From NCBI RefSeq assembly GCF_014385165.1, contig NZ_JACRTF010000001.1, forward strand, positions 2,170,001 through 2,234,000: DNA of 64,000 nucleotides. Reading direction: 5' to 3'. This DNA is from Jilunia laotingensis (GTDB lineage: Bacteria; Bacteroidota; Bacteroidia; Bacteroidales; Bacteroidaceae). Below are positions 20,501 through 27,760 of this stretch, in pieces (the stretch's first letter is position 1; the number at the start of each line of letters is the position of its first letter). Position numbers and translations under genes: made by a program. The notes under the pieces were generated by a model. That model saw nothing but the letters and a program-made list of their open reading frames with translations. It did not search any database and had not been told where the DNA came from.

Positions 20501-21183
20501 AGATCACCGTACCTTTAGGATATGATGAAGGGCCTGCCAGAATTGGAAAGGGCGATCTTTATTCTTCCGATGGTGTAAGCTGGGAGACTCTAAGTAATAA
20601 TGATATTAACGGCAACTGGAATATTACAATTGGTCTTCGTGCGTATGCACAGACTCCTGCGCGTATACCGGAATTTATAGACGGAAAAGCATTTGTTCCG
20701 AAGGCTGCTACGGGTGAAAGTTTGCAGAGTATTCCTCTGTCTGGGGTAACCACTTCTGTTGTCAACACCTTCGAGGGCTATAATCTTTATTGTAACAGTG
20801 AACTTGTGAATGGGGAACCGTTGCATGCCACTTTTTATTTAGATAAGAAAGTTTATGACGGGAAATATCTTGAATATCAAGTAGCTGCTATTTATTCTGC
20901 CTGTGGTGAAGTAACTTCCAATACCGTACGTCTGTTATCGACTGGTATTGAAGAATATGCAGTCGAAGGTGAAATACGTTTCCATACTAAAGATTCTTAT
21001 CTCATCATTGAAGGTGTGCAAGCCAAGATGGAAGTTTGTTTGATTGATACCCACGGTAGGATTGTTTTCTTAGGCATTACCGATGATGAAGAAACTTACC
21101 GGATAAACATCGCAGCCATACCGACAGGTATATATTTGGTAAAGGTAGATAGTGTAGTCGGGAAAGTTGTAATAACCAAATAG
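14503..21183 (+). CDS. Giant 2226-residue adhesin-like surface protein
   Basis: Signal peptide 1-21. The protein strings together cleaved-adhesin-type beta sandwiches (about 80-270 and 340-505, plus later copies), a carboxypeptidase-regulatory-like domain (about 505-585), two propeller-like stretches with repeated AFDGxxFY and LAFDG motifs, and at least six fibronectin-like segments each carrying a GYNIY/GFYIYRNGKRVN-type strand. The C-terminal 70 residues form a sorting-like tail (GIYLVKVDSVVGKVVITK). I see no catalytic motif. Such architecture suits binding to host or dietary macromolecules. It follows the M6 protease by 21 bases and ends at a strong terminator pair. Base composition resembles its neighbours in the insertion. 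Confidence 0.75.
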   Translation: MKYIKYLLPIVAVGCFLAYAANEPENLKILPKHPATPPVEQGAPAPTPIQLAGAEDGIPYGLHTVSVDEKAVTIQWNNPEPMDGYFDDFEGHSDFVINSPGSIGWDYLDQDNANTYTWSAASFPNQGQKMAFIIMNPSQTAPSTSDWPNIQPFSGKKMLVAFCATTQNNDYIISPELKFSKDFQISFQAKTYSDRDGLERVRVGYSTTGKRPSDFTYVTKLPYEEVPVEWTLMQYTIPKNAKYVMINCVSDDAFMLLIDDIFIGTNKIRPKVKSEDKQLIGFNIYRNGEKVNQMPIEQIIYTDNVPEFGDYRYAVSCVYSDNSESEHSELLDVKVPDTRLLPFEDDFSNWTLDPDKWSTPVDEEGNDNNWKIDYFTYGLVDPAATYAYSRLQNYSQSLITRELRTVDPDNTFLRFELRLLNYRSIDGDTLSVELSVDNKNWKRVKYFCNEEGTFTWRAEQFDLKDYLEGREMFRIRFRAHGDEAFYLDYWYVDDIKIWNPQWTTAQMTVKQSGATVSGCLVTLTADHGAIIQAMTSANGVINFPKIEKGKYEVVISKDGYNAYKETWEVQNDTDNRFTATLTRPDLKVDNADLSVELKAEQTTTRSITLKNDGDGQVKWNLAPLYEANSGSIEHRWDVQHSFNASSDLQSSIAFDGENFYTASWFYLGKYFKYDKEGNFIEEFSISGMYYKLYDLAFDGQYFYGSDGTNTLFQLDLRNKRLIKEIVISDQTDLEITHCSYDSRNDQFWVGGYNSIGRVDREGNIKVSFRNISTEMEVSSSGSAFDNITPGGPYLWFSSQETSGHNSMDMTQIIQYNINTRKIVSTHSTMDIPGYKVGNYVTGPNYLTGMEATTSFKDGTLTLLGVLQQSPSRIFAYNLCDVNSWLSYTPKSGTLEAGEEQKLTVAIDARNGEVGQSYTSDLSLYSVPDIGIKKLSVKYTVTEASETPRPIRLSATGEGNTDVKLTWEKGSTNKQPVGFYIYRNGKRVNESVINATEYLDRNLLHGNYKYTVTAVYANNKESVHSDEAIVTIKFGAPYYSPTGLTSSVKQNRQVFLSWQLPDEKTKTPVDLRWDSGTNEESFGIGEGGYFWAGTLWEYEDLIAYRGMSLDEVSVFIKERCLALSLKLYKDDDCILTQQIKSSDIRYGEYNMVKLNEPVHIEAGYSYKVTFLVMHEAGMHPIGMDASASVDGKGNIISMDGKEWYPANYEGIDGNFNISIHLSPSNGSTDLIPAGYNVYRNGAKINSSVVKERTFSDEVRQAGIYAYQVSTLYENGGESGLSDIAEAEIIEIGMPHAPSLLKADVELNRTIRLRWNFPLATESSFPIDLTRIPVTCQENYPEFVHMFRGHFPSEMAVASDGEYIYTSLFKAKGTINKYSLNGDFIESFDVNNQLNGIRNLAFDGTDFYVSDCNSFIYKVDMENKVLSDTLSISEIARHLTYIPDLDEGRGGFEVGDWETGIYVNKKGAKLGGANVYKGAAGTAYYNGVLYAFEQGYENPYSICMYDYRTGTQTGRIDLADYLEIKPELGASAGGMSVITTKEGLHLLGLALQEPSNTRFIFLDLDGVKGVEGYNIYCNGEKLNDSPLKFRYFEEVRSTAGEYTYEVETVYIDGTTSAKSRQATIEIIEAGNCDAPIQLKVQQSTYPYNVILSFVDPAITTASMYESAESGTVGSPFSSSGWQNVEDTWLVTGDDAYEGNKALTADNRRTAWLILPVSGFDDNFVFSLVARSKDDHHGNGTLQILSSAHGDRLDDFIQVAAITTNEEWKQFSYPFSAETKYIVIRQHADAIPSMIDAISLNENAIDAIYGYDIYRDGEKVNDEAVSGISYTDHNLLPGEYTYQVKAHYRTSCISDFSDKAVIDVKYSNNCQKPGQLSGEQTPDGIRLEWSAPSLGEAVHLKWHSGTAYGSAGMPSGGSYFAGVQWSGEELQAYGHMALSEVEVYINQVPDALFLLVYEGSSLVYQQYVPELRQRSFNTIVLDRPIPVNTAKSLRVVVYVEHNEITVPLGYDEGPARIGKGDLYSSDGVSWETLSNNDINGNWNITIGLRAYAQTPARIPEFIDGKAFVPKAATGESLQSIPLSGVTTSVVNTFEGYNLYCNSELVNGEPLHATFYLDKKVYDGKYLEYQVAAIYSACGEVTSNTVRLLSTGIEEYAVEGEIRFHTKDSYLIIEGVQAKMEVCLIDTHGRIVFLGITDDEETYRINIAAIPTGIYLVKVDSVVGKVVITK

Positions 21184-21198
21184 TAATTTGGGGTAATA

Positions 21199-21238
21199 GA
21201 AACAAGTGTTTGCGTGCAGGAAGCACTTGTTTCTTTTC
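21199..21238 (+). terminator. Terminator after the 2226-residue gene
   Basis: GAAACAAGTG (21199-21208) pairs with CACTTGTTTC (21224-21233), followed by TTTT. A standard intrinsic terminator 16 bases after the stop codon. Confidence 0.75.
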
Positions 21239-21320
21239 ATTAAAGTAAATAAGAGAGAGGATATGGTGGATAGATTTCTGTTGAATATCTATTTTACTAT
21301 TGGCTCATTTCCAAAAGAGA

Positions 21321-21372
21321 CATCATGAAAAAGCTCCAATTCTTTTCAAAGAATTGGAGCTTTTTCATGATG
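21321..21372. terminator. 25-bp perfect hairpin between convergent genes
   Basis: The arms 21321-21345 and 21348-21372 are exact complements with a 2-base centre, containing AAAAAGCTCC and GGAGCTTTTT so that T-runs exist on both strands. It lies between the rightward gene ending at 21183 and the leftward gene ending at 21396, and should act as a two-way terminator. The stem is longer than most. Confidence 0.75.
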
Positions 21373-21395
21373 AAGTAGTTATACTTAATTTAATT

Positions 21396-22139
21396 TTATT
21401 CGATTACGCATTTGTGGGAAGCGATAGGTTTACCATTCTCTTTCACTTCGTAAATATAGATACCTTTTGAGAGGTTACTTAACGAAACATTACCGGATTG
21501 GTTGAGAATTTCACTTTTAACCAATAAGCCTGTAACATTATAAATGTCGAGTTGATAATTGGCGTTATTGTCGAAACTATAAATGAATTCACCATTTGCA
21601 ACTTTAATGGAATGGTTGCTTTCTGTAGATGAAATTCCTGCTGCGTTATATAAGAAGTTTACAAATATTGTTCTGACTACTTCCAATCCCACTTTAACTG
21701 TAATTTTGGTTTTATAGGTTGCAGACTCTCCGTATGTAAAAGCAGCATCTAATTGTACAACTGTTGAAGCATTTGCTCCAAGATCAGTACTTTTAGTAAG
21801 GATATCATTTTTCATTTCAGTACACTGATCATCAACACCACACCATGTCAATTTGGATGTATTCAATTTTTCTACTGTTACTGAAATTTTTGTATCCGAA
21901 TCACCTTGATTTTTAATATATAGTTGGTCTCCTATAGGTTCCAGTGTCTCTTCGTCTTTTAAATTAGTTTCTGCTTTTACGCCCATATCACCTGTCCAAT
22001 CTTCATATTCTACTGCTTGGAATACAACTGTCGTAGCATCTTCCAAAACTTCATCATTGTTGGTGAATACGATAGATTGTGCATAAGTTGTTGAATATCC
22101 TATCAACATAAACAATAAAAGTGTACTGAATTTTTTCAT
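21396..22139 (-). CDS. Small secreted protein with sorting-like C-terminal tail
   Basis: 247 residues from ATG at 22139 (a TTG at 22145 is a weaker choice). Signal peptide 1-20 ending TYAQ. A beta-rich middle holds two Cys residues (CGVDDQC), suggesting a disulphide. The last 70 residues (YQLDIYNVTGLLVKSEI, LSKGIYIYEVKENGKPI) match the sorting-like tail seen in other proteins here. No function is recognised. It follows, on the same strand, a truncated Omp28-like gene and probably belonged to the same operon before the insertion event cut the upstream part. Confidence 0.65.
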   Translation of the reverse strand: MKKFSTLLLFMLIGYSTTYAQSIVFTNNDEVLEDATTVVFQAVEYEDWTGDMGVKAETNLKDEETLEPIGDQLYIKNQGDSDTKISVTVEKLNTSKLTWCGVDDQCTEMKNDILTKSTDLGANASTVVQLDAAFTYGESATYKTKITVKVGLEVVRTIFVNFLYNAAGISSTESNHSIKVANGEFIYSFDNNANYQLDIYNVTGLLVKSEILNQSGNVSLSNLSKGIYIYEVKENGKPIASHKCVIE

Positions 22140-22155
22140 AATCAAATGTTTTTTA

Positions 22156-22319
22156 TTAATAATTGTTGTTTATAATTTCACATGTTGTAGTCTGCATAAC
22201 TCCGTTATTGTCATAAATAAAAGCTATTATTGACATATTTTCCGGCTTCCATTTGTCATCCAGTTGATATGAATGTGTTACTTCTTTGGACTCGCCTTCA
22301 TTGATTTGTATATCTTCTC
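22156..22319 (-). pseudogene. C-terminal fragment of an Omp28-like outer-membrane protein
   Basis: Reading leftward from the right border, one frame gives about 54 residues and a stop at 22156-22158, including the stretches DKWKPENMSIIAFIYDN and NGVMQTTTCEI. That pattern is typical of the end of Omp28-related lipoproteins of Bacteroidetes. The frame is open right up to base 22319, where susC sequence begins, so the gene lost its 5' part when the 16.9-kb unit was cut out of its former site. It lies 16 bases upstream of the start codon of the tail-bearing gene. Confidence 0.65.
22301..22319 (-). repeat. Outer right end of the 16.9-kb unit
   Basis: The complement begins GAGAAGATATACAAATCAA and matches the left IS end at 14 of 19 positions, although it lies within the coding sequence of the Omp28-like fragment. 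I read it as a substitute right end used by the transposase. Confidence 0.55.
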
Positions 22320-23291
22320 TTCAATGATAAGTTCACGATGACTGTCGACTATTTCCATGAACAACGTGACGGTATTTTCACATCCCGTGAATATTTGCCC
22401 TCTATGGTTGGCTTGACAAGTAGTCCGCAGGCTAATGTTGGATCGGTTTTGTCTGAAGGTTTTGATGGAAACTTTGCTTATAGACAAAGAATCGGAAAAG
22501 TAGATCTTACCATTCGTGGTAACATTACCTATAGCAAGAATACGATTCTCGAAAAGGATGAGGGCTATAATGTATATGAATATCAAATGAATAAAGGCCA
22601 CCGTGTTGATCAGAGCAGAGGTTTCATTGCATTGGGCTTATTTAAAGATTATGACGATATCAGAAACAGCCCCAAACAGAACCTTGGAACTTACCAGCCG
22701 GGTGACATTAAGTATAAGGATGTCAATGGTGACGGTGTAGTAGATGATAATGACCAGGTGGCGATTGGTGCCACTAGCCGCCCCAACATGATTTATGGTA
22801 TTGGTGCTTCTGCCAGTTGGAATGGCTTGGATGTTAATATACATTTCCAGGGTGCAGGTAAGTCGACATTCTGCATTGGCGGTAATGGTGTTTATCCTTT
22901 TGCTGATGGAGGCTGGGGTAATGTTTTGACTGATGTTGTAAAGTCTTCACGTTGGATTTCTGCCGATATTTCCGGTGATCCTGCTACGGAAGATGTTAAT
23001 GCGGAGTATCCTCGTTTGACATATGGCTGGAACAACAACAACTACCGTCCTTCTACATACTGGATGCGCAATGGAGCCTATTTACGTCTGAAGACAGTGG
23101 AATTAGGATATACTTTGCCTAAAAAAATAGTAAATAAGGCACGTTTAAATAATGTGCGTATTTTCTGTATCGGAACAAACTTACTGACTTTCTCAAGTTT
23201 CAAATTGTGGGATCCGGAATTGCAAAGTACCAATGGTGCGGCTTACCCATTATCCAAATCGGTCACTTTGGGATTAACTGTTAATTTATAA
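22320..23291 (+). pseudogene. susC: SusC-like TonB-dependent receptor, C-terminal part
   Basis: From the right TTCA copy, codons read FNDKFTMTVDYFHEQRDGIF and continue as the last third of a SusC barrel, with the EF-hand-like DVNGDGVVDDNDQV segment, the YLRLKTVELGYTLP strand and a final aromatic-rich strand ending NL. The first in-frame ATG is at 22338, but there is no signal peptide, so any product would stay in the cytoplasm. It completes the N-terminal part at 3250-5376. The stop is 13 bases before susD. Confidence 0.95.
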
Positions 23292-23304
23292 ATCTGTAGT
23301 TATT

Positions 23305-25320
23305 ATGAATAAGAAATATACAATATTGTCTGCTGCTTTATGTTTGGGATTGTCTTTCTCTTCCTGCAGTGATTATTTGAATAATGATAAAAAGTTCAAA
23401 GATCGTATAACTTTGGAAAAAGTCTTCACGAACAGAGATTATACACAAGAATGGTTGGCCAATGCCTATCATTATTTGATGGATTATAATGCTGATGTGG
23501 CCAGTAAAGAGTGGACACCTTTCTGCTTCTCTGACGATATGTATTTTGGCGACCGCGAGGATCGTTATAAAACATGGAAGAATGTAGAATATGATGAAGG
23601 CTTTTACCAGAATTCGTGGGATGAAGCTTACAAAGGTATCCGGCAGGCATCTATATTCCTTCAAAATATAGACATGAATCAGGAGTTCAATCAAGAAGAG
23701 CGTGATGACCTGAAAGCGCAGGCTCGTTTCGTGCGTGCTTATTTATATTGGAAATTGTTGCAGAAATACGGCCCGATACCCTTGTTGCCTGAAGAAGGAT
23801 TGGATTATACGGAAAGTTATGATGCATTATCATTGCCTCGGAACACGTATGACGAATGTGCTGATTATATCTGCAATGAAATGGTGTTGGCTGCTCGCGA
23901 TTTACCCCTTCAACGTGAATTGCTTTCTATTGCCCGTCCGACTCGTGGAGCCGCATTGGCTGCGCGTGCAAAAGTCTTGCTGTTTGCCGCCAGTCCGTTG
24001 ATGAATGGTAATACAGATCCTTATGCCGCCCAGATGGTCGATGATAAAGGAAAGCGCTTATTGGCTGCTGAGTATGATGAATCTAAATGGGCGAAGGCTG
24101 CTGCGGCTGCCCTTGATGTCATTAAATTGAAGCAATACCGGCTTTATACGGCCAACTATCGTCCTGTGGGGGATGCGCAATATCCTGCTACTGTTGTTCC
24201 CCCTTATCATCCGGTATATTCGGAAAGGAATTACCCGGACGGATGGAAGGACATTGATCCGATGGAATCTTATCGCGCAGTGTTCAACGGTGAACTGAAT
24301 GCAACCGACAATCCAGAATTGATTTTCACACGTGGACAGAATCAGGGATCGGAAAGTGTCGCTACCATGGTGCTTCACCAGCTTCCCCGCTTTGCCAAAG
24401 GTTGGAATACGCATGGGATGACGCAAAAGCAGTGCGATGCTTATTACATGAATGATGGCAAGGATTGTCCGGGCAAGGACAAAGAGATTGGCCGCGGTGA
24501 CGGTTCTGATCGTTTGCCCGGATTTACTACAAAGAAGGATAGTCTTGATAAAAAGTATCTGCCCGTAACCACTTCGGGAGTTTCGTTGCAATATGTCAAT
24601 CGTGAACCTCGCTTTTACGCTTCAGTTGCTTATAATGGTGTCGTATGGCATCTTGGGAATGCTGAAAAGGAAACGGACACGGAATATACATCTTGGTATT
24701 ATAGAGGAACCGGTGAAGGACGCACCAACACAATGTTTTGGCTTCGTACCGGAATTGGTGTCATGAAGTTCGTACGTCCTACCGATACGAACGATAAAGA
24801 CGGAGCCATTGACCCCAAACCGGAACCGGCTATTCGCTATGCTGAAGTATTGTTGATCTATGCTGAAGCTTTGAATGAACTGAACGGAACGTATACCATA
24901 CCTTCATGGGATGGATCGGAGAATTATACCATTCAGCGAGATGTTAATGCAATGAGAGAAGGCATTCTCCCTGTCCGTCTTCGCGGAGGGGTACCCGATT
25001 TCTCTCAGGAAACTTATGATGATGTGAACGAGTTCCGTAAATGCCTGAAGCGCGAACGCCAGATTGAACTGATGGGAGAGGGGCATCGCTATTTCGATTT
25101 GCGTCGTTGGAAAGATGCGGCTGTAGAAGAAGCATTACCTATCTATGGATGCAACACTTTGATGACTAAGTCCGAACGTGATATGTTCCATGTACCGGTT
25201 CAGGTTCCTTCTCTTCCGACAACTTTTGCCGAAAAGACTTATTTCTGGCCTATCAAGCACGATGAATTGAAACGCAACAGACGTTTGACTCAAAACCCCG
25301 GATGGACATACAATGATTAA
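23305..25320 (+). CDS. susD: SusD/RagB-family glycan-binding lipoprotein
   Basis: 671 residues. Lipoprotein signal SFSSC with Cys21; RagB/SusD fold with alpha-helical TPR-like N-terminal half (AQARFVRAYLYWKLLQKYG, a conserved signature) and C-terminal motif EFRKCLKRERQIELMGEGHRYFDLRRW. It would form the lid over the SusC barrel and capture oligosaccharide at the cell surface. With susC broken by the insertion it lacks its partner, and its transcription from promoters upstream of susC is probably blocked. Confidence 0.95.
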   Translation: MNKKYTILSAALCLGLSFSSCSDYLNNDKKFKDRITLEKVFTNRDYTQEWLANAYHYLMDYNADVASKEWTPFCFSDDMYFGDREDRYKTWKNVEYDEGFYQNSWDEAYKGIRQASIFLQNIDMNQEFNQEERDDLKAQARFVRAYLYWKLLQKYGPIPLLPEEGLDYTESYDALSLPRNTYDECADYICNEMVLAARDLPLQRELLSIARPTRGAALAARAKVLLFAASPLMNGNTDPYAAQMVDDKGKRLLAAEYDESKWAKAAAAALDVIKLKQYRLYTANYRPVGDAQYPATVVPPYHPVYSERNYPDGWKDIDPMESYRAVFNGELNATDNPELIFTRGQNQGSESVATMVLHQLPRFAKGWNTHGMTQKQCDAYYMNDGKDCPGKDKEIGRGDGSDRLPGFTTKKDSLDKKYLPVTTSGVSLQYVNREPRFYASVAYNGVVWHLGNAEKETDTEYTSWYYRGTGEGRTNTMFWLRTGIGVMKFVRPTDTNDKDGAIDPKPEPAIRYAEVLLIYAEALNELNGTYTIPSWDGSENYTIQRDVNAMREGILPVRLRGGVPDFSQETYDDVNEFRKCLKRERQIELMGEGHRYFDLRRWKDAAVEEALPIYGCNTLMTKSERDMFHVPVQVPSLPTTFAEKTYFWPIKHDELKRNRRLTQNPGWTYND

Positions 25321-25333
25321 ATATAGAGTAAAG

Positions 25334-26317
25334 ATGAAGACAAAATATATTATTTTAGCTTTTATGGCAGCATTGTTCACTTTCACTTCATGTAATGATG
25401 AATGGACGGACGAACAATACGCTCAGTACATCTCTTTTAAAGCTCCTATCAATAACGGAGGTGTATCGCAGATTTTCGTGAAATACAAAGAAGCGGGAAA
25501 AGTGACTTATCAATTGCCTGTGATTGTCAGCGGCTCTACTATGCTTTCGAATCCCCTGAACGTTCATATCGGTTTGGATAAGGATACGCTGGATGTTTTG
25601 AATGTCGAACGCTTCCATTCCCGCGATGATCTGTTCTACCAACTGCTGAAGCCGGAGAACTATGAGATTCCAGATTATACTGTGAATATTCCTGCCGGTG
25701 AATGTGTGGGTTTACTGAACATCGACTTTAAACTTGAGAACCTGGACATGGTAGACAAGTGGGTATTGCCCCTTACCATTTTGGAAGACCCCGATCATAC
25801 TTACCAGCCCAATATGCGTAAGCACTACCGGAAGGCTTTGTTGTATGTGACTCCGTTCAACGATTATTCGGGGAACTATTCTACCACGACGACAAGTGTT
25901 TATTTCCGCGAAGGATCGAGTGACCCGATGGTTGTAAACAATCGTACCGCTTATGTGGTGGACGATAATACCATATTCTTCTATGCCGGTGTAACGGATG
26001 AAAAACGAAAAGACAGACGCGCTTTTAAAATATTCGTTAAGTTCAATGAAGACGGTACGCTGACATTGGATCAGGAAGATCCGCAGTTGAATCTGAAAGT
26101 CATCGGTACTCCGACTTATGACATCGAAGAGACTACTGACGTTGACCAGCCTTACTTGATTCATCGCTATGTTACATTGAACCTGGAATATGAATATGAC
26201 GACACGCTGGAAGTTCCCGATTACACTGTAAAATACCGGGCAAAGGGTATCATGACTATGGAGCGTAAGATCAACACTCAGATACCGGATGAAGATCAAG
26301 CTATTGAATGGAATTAA
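25334..26317 (+). CDS. DUF1735-type (BT_3987-like) surface lipoprotein
   Basis: 327 residues from ATG 25334; an upstream ATG at 25313 overlaps the susD stop and would spoil the signal sequence. Lipobox TFTSC gives Cys19. Residues about 25-160 match the DUF1735 (SusE-position) domain, followed by a beta-rich DUF4361-like second domain. It occupies the SusE slot after susD and likely helps bind glycan at the surface. No catalytic motif is seen. Confidence 0.8.
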   Translation: MKTKYIILAFMAALFTFTSCNDEWTDEQYAQYISFKAPINNGGVSQIFVKYKEAGKVTYQLPVIVSGSTMLSNPLNVHIGLDKDTLDVLNVERFHSRDDLFYQLLKPENYEIPDYTVNIPAGECVGLLNIDFKLENLDMVDKWVLPLTILEDPDHTYQPNMRKHYRKALLYVTPFNDYSGNYSTTTTSVYFREGSSDPMVVNNRTAYVVDDNTIFFYAGVTDEKRKDRRAFKIFVKFNEDGTLTLDQEDPQLNLKVIGTPTYDIEETTDVDQPYLIHRYVTLNLEYEYDDTLEVPDYTVKYRAKGIMTMERKINTQIPDEDQAIEWN

Positions 26318-26331
26318 AAACATAAGTGAAG

Positions 26332-27456
26332 ATGAAACATGCATTATTTATATTAGCGGTCATTCTGGTATGTGGCTGTACTAAAGAAACACAGTATTCA
26401 AAAATGAAAAGAGAAGATTTTCAGACAACAGTAGACGGGAAGTCAACTGATTTATACACCCTGAAAAATAAAAACGGTGTAGAAATAACAGTAACGAATT
26501 TCGGAGCGAGGGTCGTTGAAATATGGGCACCCGACAGAAATGGTGATTTTGAAGATATCGTATTGGGACATGACAATGTGGACAAATATATACACTTCAA
26601 GGGGGAACGCTTTTTGGGTGCCACGATTGGTCGTTACGGAAATCGCATCGATAAAGGACAATTCGTTTTGGACAGCGTAAGTTACCAGCTTCCGATTAAC
26701 GATACTCCCAATAGCTTGCACGGGGGGACTAAAGGTTTTGATATGGTCGTATGGGATGTAGATCAGAAAGATCCGCAGAAACTCGAGCTTTCTTATTTGT
26801 CGAAAGATGGAGAAGAGGGATATCCGGGTAACCTGAATGTAAAGATGACGTATGAACTGACTGATAATAATGAATTTATCATTACTCATACAGCCACTAC
26901 CGACAAAAAAACAGTACTGAACCTGACGCATCACTCTTTCTTCAATCTGCATGGCGCAGGCAACGGGACTGTCAACGATCATGAGTTGATGCTCAACGCT
27001 GATAAGTTTACGCCAGTCAATGAAGTGCTGATCCCTACCGGTGAACAGCTTGCAGTTGCCGGCACACCGATGGACTTCCAACAACCTACTTTGATCGGTG
27101 AACGTGTGAACGAAGATTACGAACAGTTGAAATTCGGACATGGTTATGACCATAACTGGATATTAAAGAGAAAGACGGCTAATGATCTGGAACTTGCCGC
27201 TACTGTATATGAGCCTCAGTCCGGTCGTTTGTTGGAAGTCTGGACTACCGAACCGGGGATTCAATTCTACGGAGGTAATTTCTTCGATGGCTCCATGATT
27301 GGAAAGGGAGGCAAAAGTTACGAGTACAGAGCTTCTTTAGCCTTAGAAACACAGCACTTCCCGGACAGTCCGAATCATCCGGAGTTCCCTTCAACCGTGC
27401 TGATGCCGGGTGAAACCTATCACCACGTATGTGTCTATAAGTTTGCTACTAAATAA
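26332..27456 (+). CDS. galM: Secreted aldose 1-epimerase (mutarotase) lipoprotein
   Basis: 374 residues from ATG 26332 (GTG 26326 possible). Lipobox VCGC. Typical GalM features: NFGARVVEIWAPDR, the NRIDKGQF region, NSLHGGTKGFD, catalytic His in LTHHSFFNL, GHGYDHNW, and the catalytic Glu near LALETQHFPDSPNHPEFP. It interconverts alpha and beta anomers of sugars released by the locus, probably in the periplasm or at the surface. The gene follows the DUF1735 gene by 14 bases and ends the susC-susD transcription unit before a terminator. Confidence 0.92.
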   Translation: MKHALFILAVILVCGCTKETQYSKMKREDFQTTVDGKSTDLYTLKNKNGVEITVTNFGARVVEIWAPDRNGDFEDIVLGHDNVDKYIHFKGERFLGATIGRYGNRIDKGQFVLDSVSYQLPINDTPNSLHGGTKGFDMVVWDVDQKDPQKLELSYLSKDGEEGYPGNLNVKMTYELTDNNEFIITHTATTDKKTVLNLTHHSFFNLHGAGNGTVNDHELMLNADKFTPVNEVLIPTGEQLAVAGTPMDFQQPTLIGERVNEDYEQLKFGHGYDHNWILKRKTANDLELAATVYEPQSGRLLEVWTTEPGIQFYGGNFFDGSMIGKGGKSYEYRASLALETQHFPDSPNHPEFPSTVLMPGETYHHVCVYKFATK

Positions 27457-27473
27457 GTCTGTTTTCTATCACC

Positions 27474-27524
27474 GCAATCACATCCCGGTGGGCTAATAGC
27501 TTGCTGGGATGACGATTGCATTTT
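27474..27524 (+). terminator. Terminator after galM
   Basis: GCAATC and CATCCC in the left arm pair with GGGATG and GATTGC in the right arm, followed by ATTTTAT. Confidence 0.6.
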
Positions 27525-27589
27525 ATCGGACTTGTTGTTCATTGAAGTAGCTGTGATTTAAACCGGGCGGATGACGGTACCGGTTTGTT

Positions 27590-27732
27590 TTCATCGGCAG
27601 AAACATTCGTTTCTTCCTGGGAAACTTCTTTTTCGTAGGAGGGAAATGATTTTTCGTAGGAGGAAACATTTGTAAATAGCCGAACAACCTGTATAATCTA
27701 ATTAAAAACCAATAAGATCCTTTTTGGATCTT
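27590..27732. repeat. Spacer upstream of GH51 gene: short repeats and a hairpin
   Basis: The 304-bp gap 27457-27760 holds no gene. After the terminator there are two close copies of TTTTTCGTAGGAGG and a third degenerate copy, then AAGATCC-TTTTT-GGATCTT (27714-27732), a 7-bp hairpin about 30 bases before the GH51 start codon. The hairpin may affect leader folding or act as a regulator site. No TAnnTTTG promoter is obvious. Confidence 0.45.
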
Positions 27733-27760
27733 AATTATCAATGATCTAATTATTAATATT

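Larger units (their letters stand above)
5378..22319. mobile_element. 16.9-kb IS5-led transposition unit inserted in susC
   Basis: The unit splits susC precisely, is bordered by TTCA on both sides and has imperfect inverted ends: 5378-5396 and the complement of 22301-22319 agree at 14 of 19 positions, both beginning GAG. The left end is the left end of an IS5-family element (5378-6695). The right end lies inside a truncated Omp28-like gene (22156-22319), so it is not a natural gene boundary. Cargo: TPR/HTH regulator, repeat protein, M6 protease, 2226-residue protein and a small tail-bearing protein. I infer transposition using the IS left end and a substitute right end, as described for ISEcp1 in another family. 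Ordinary composite structure is excluded, since no second IS copy is at the right. Confidence 0.75.

Noticed and set aside
5378..22319. Reading the split of susC as a programmed DNA inversion or shuffling of receptor halves
   Set aside because: No site-specific recombinase gene or paired inverted receptor segments are present; the exact 4-bp duplication and IS end fit transposition better.
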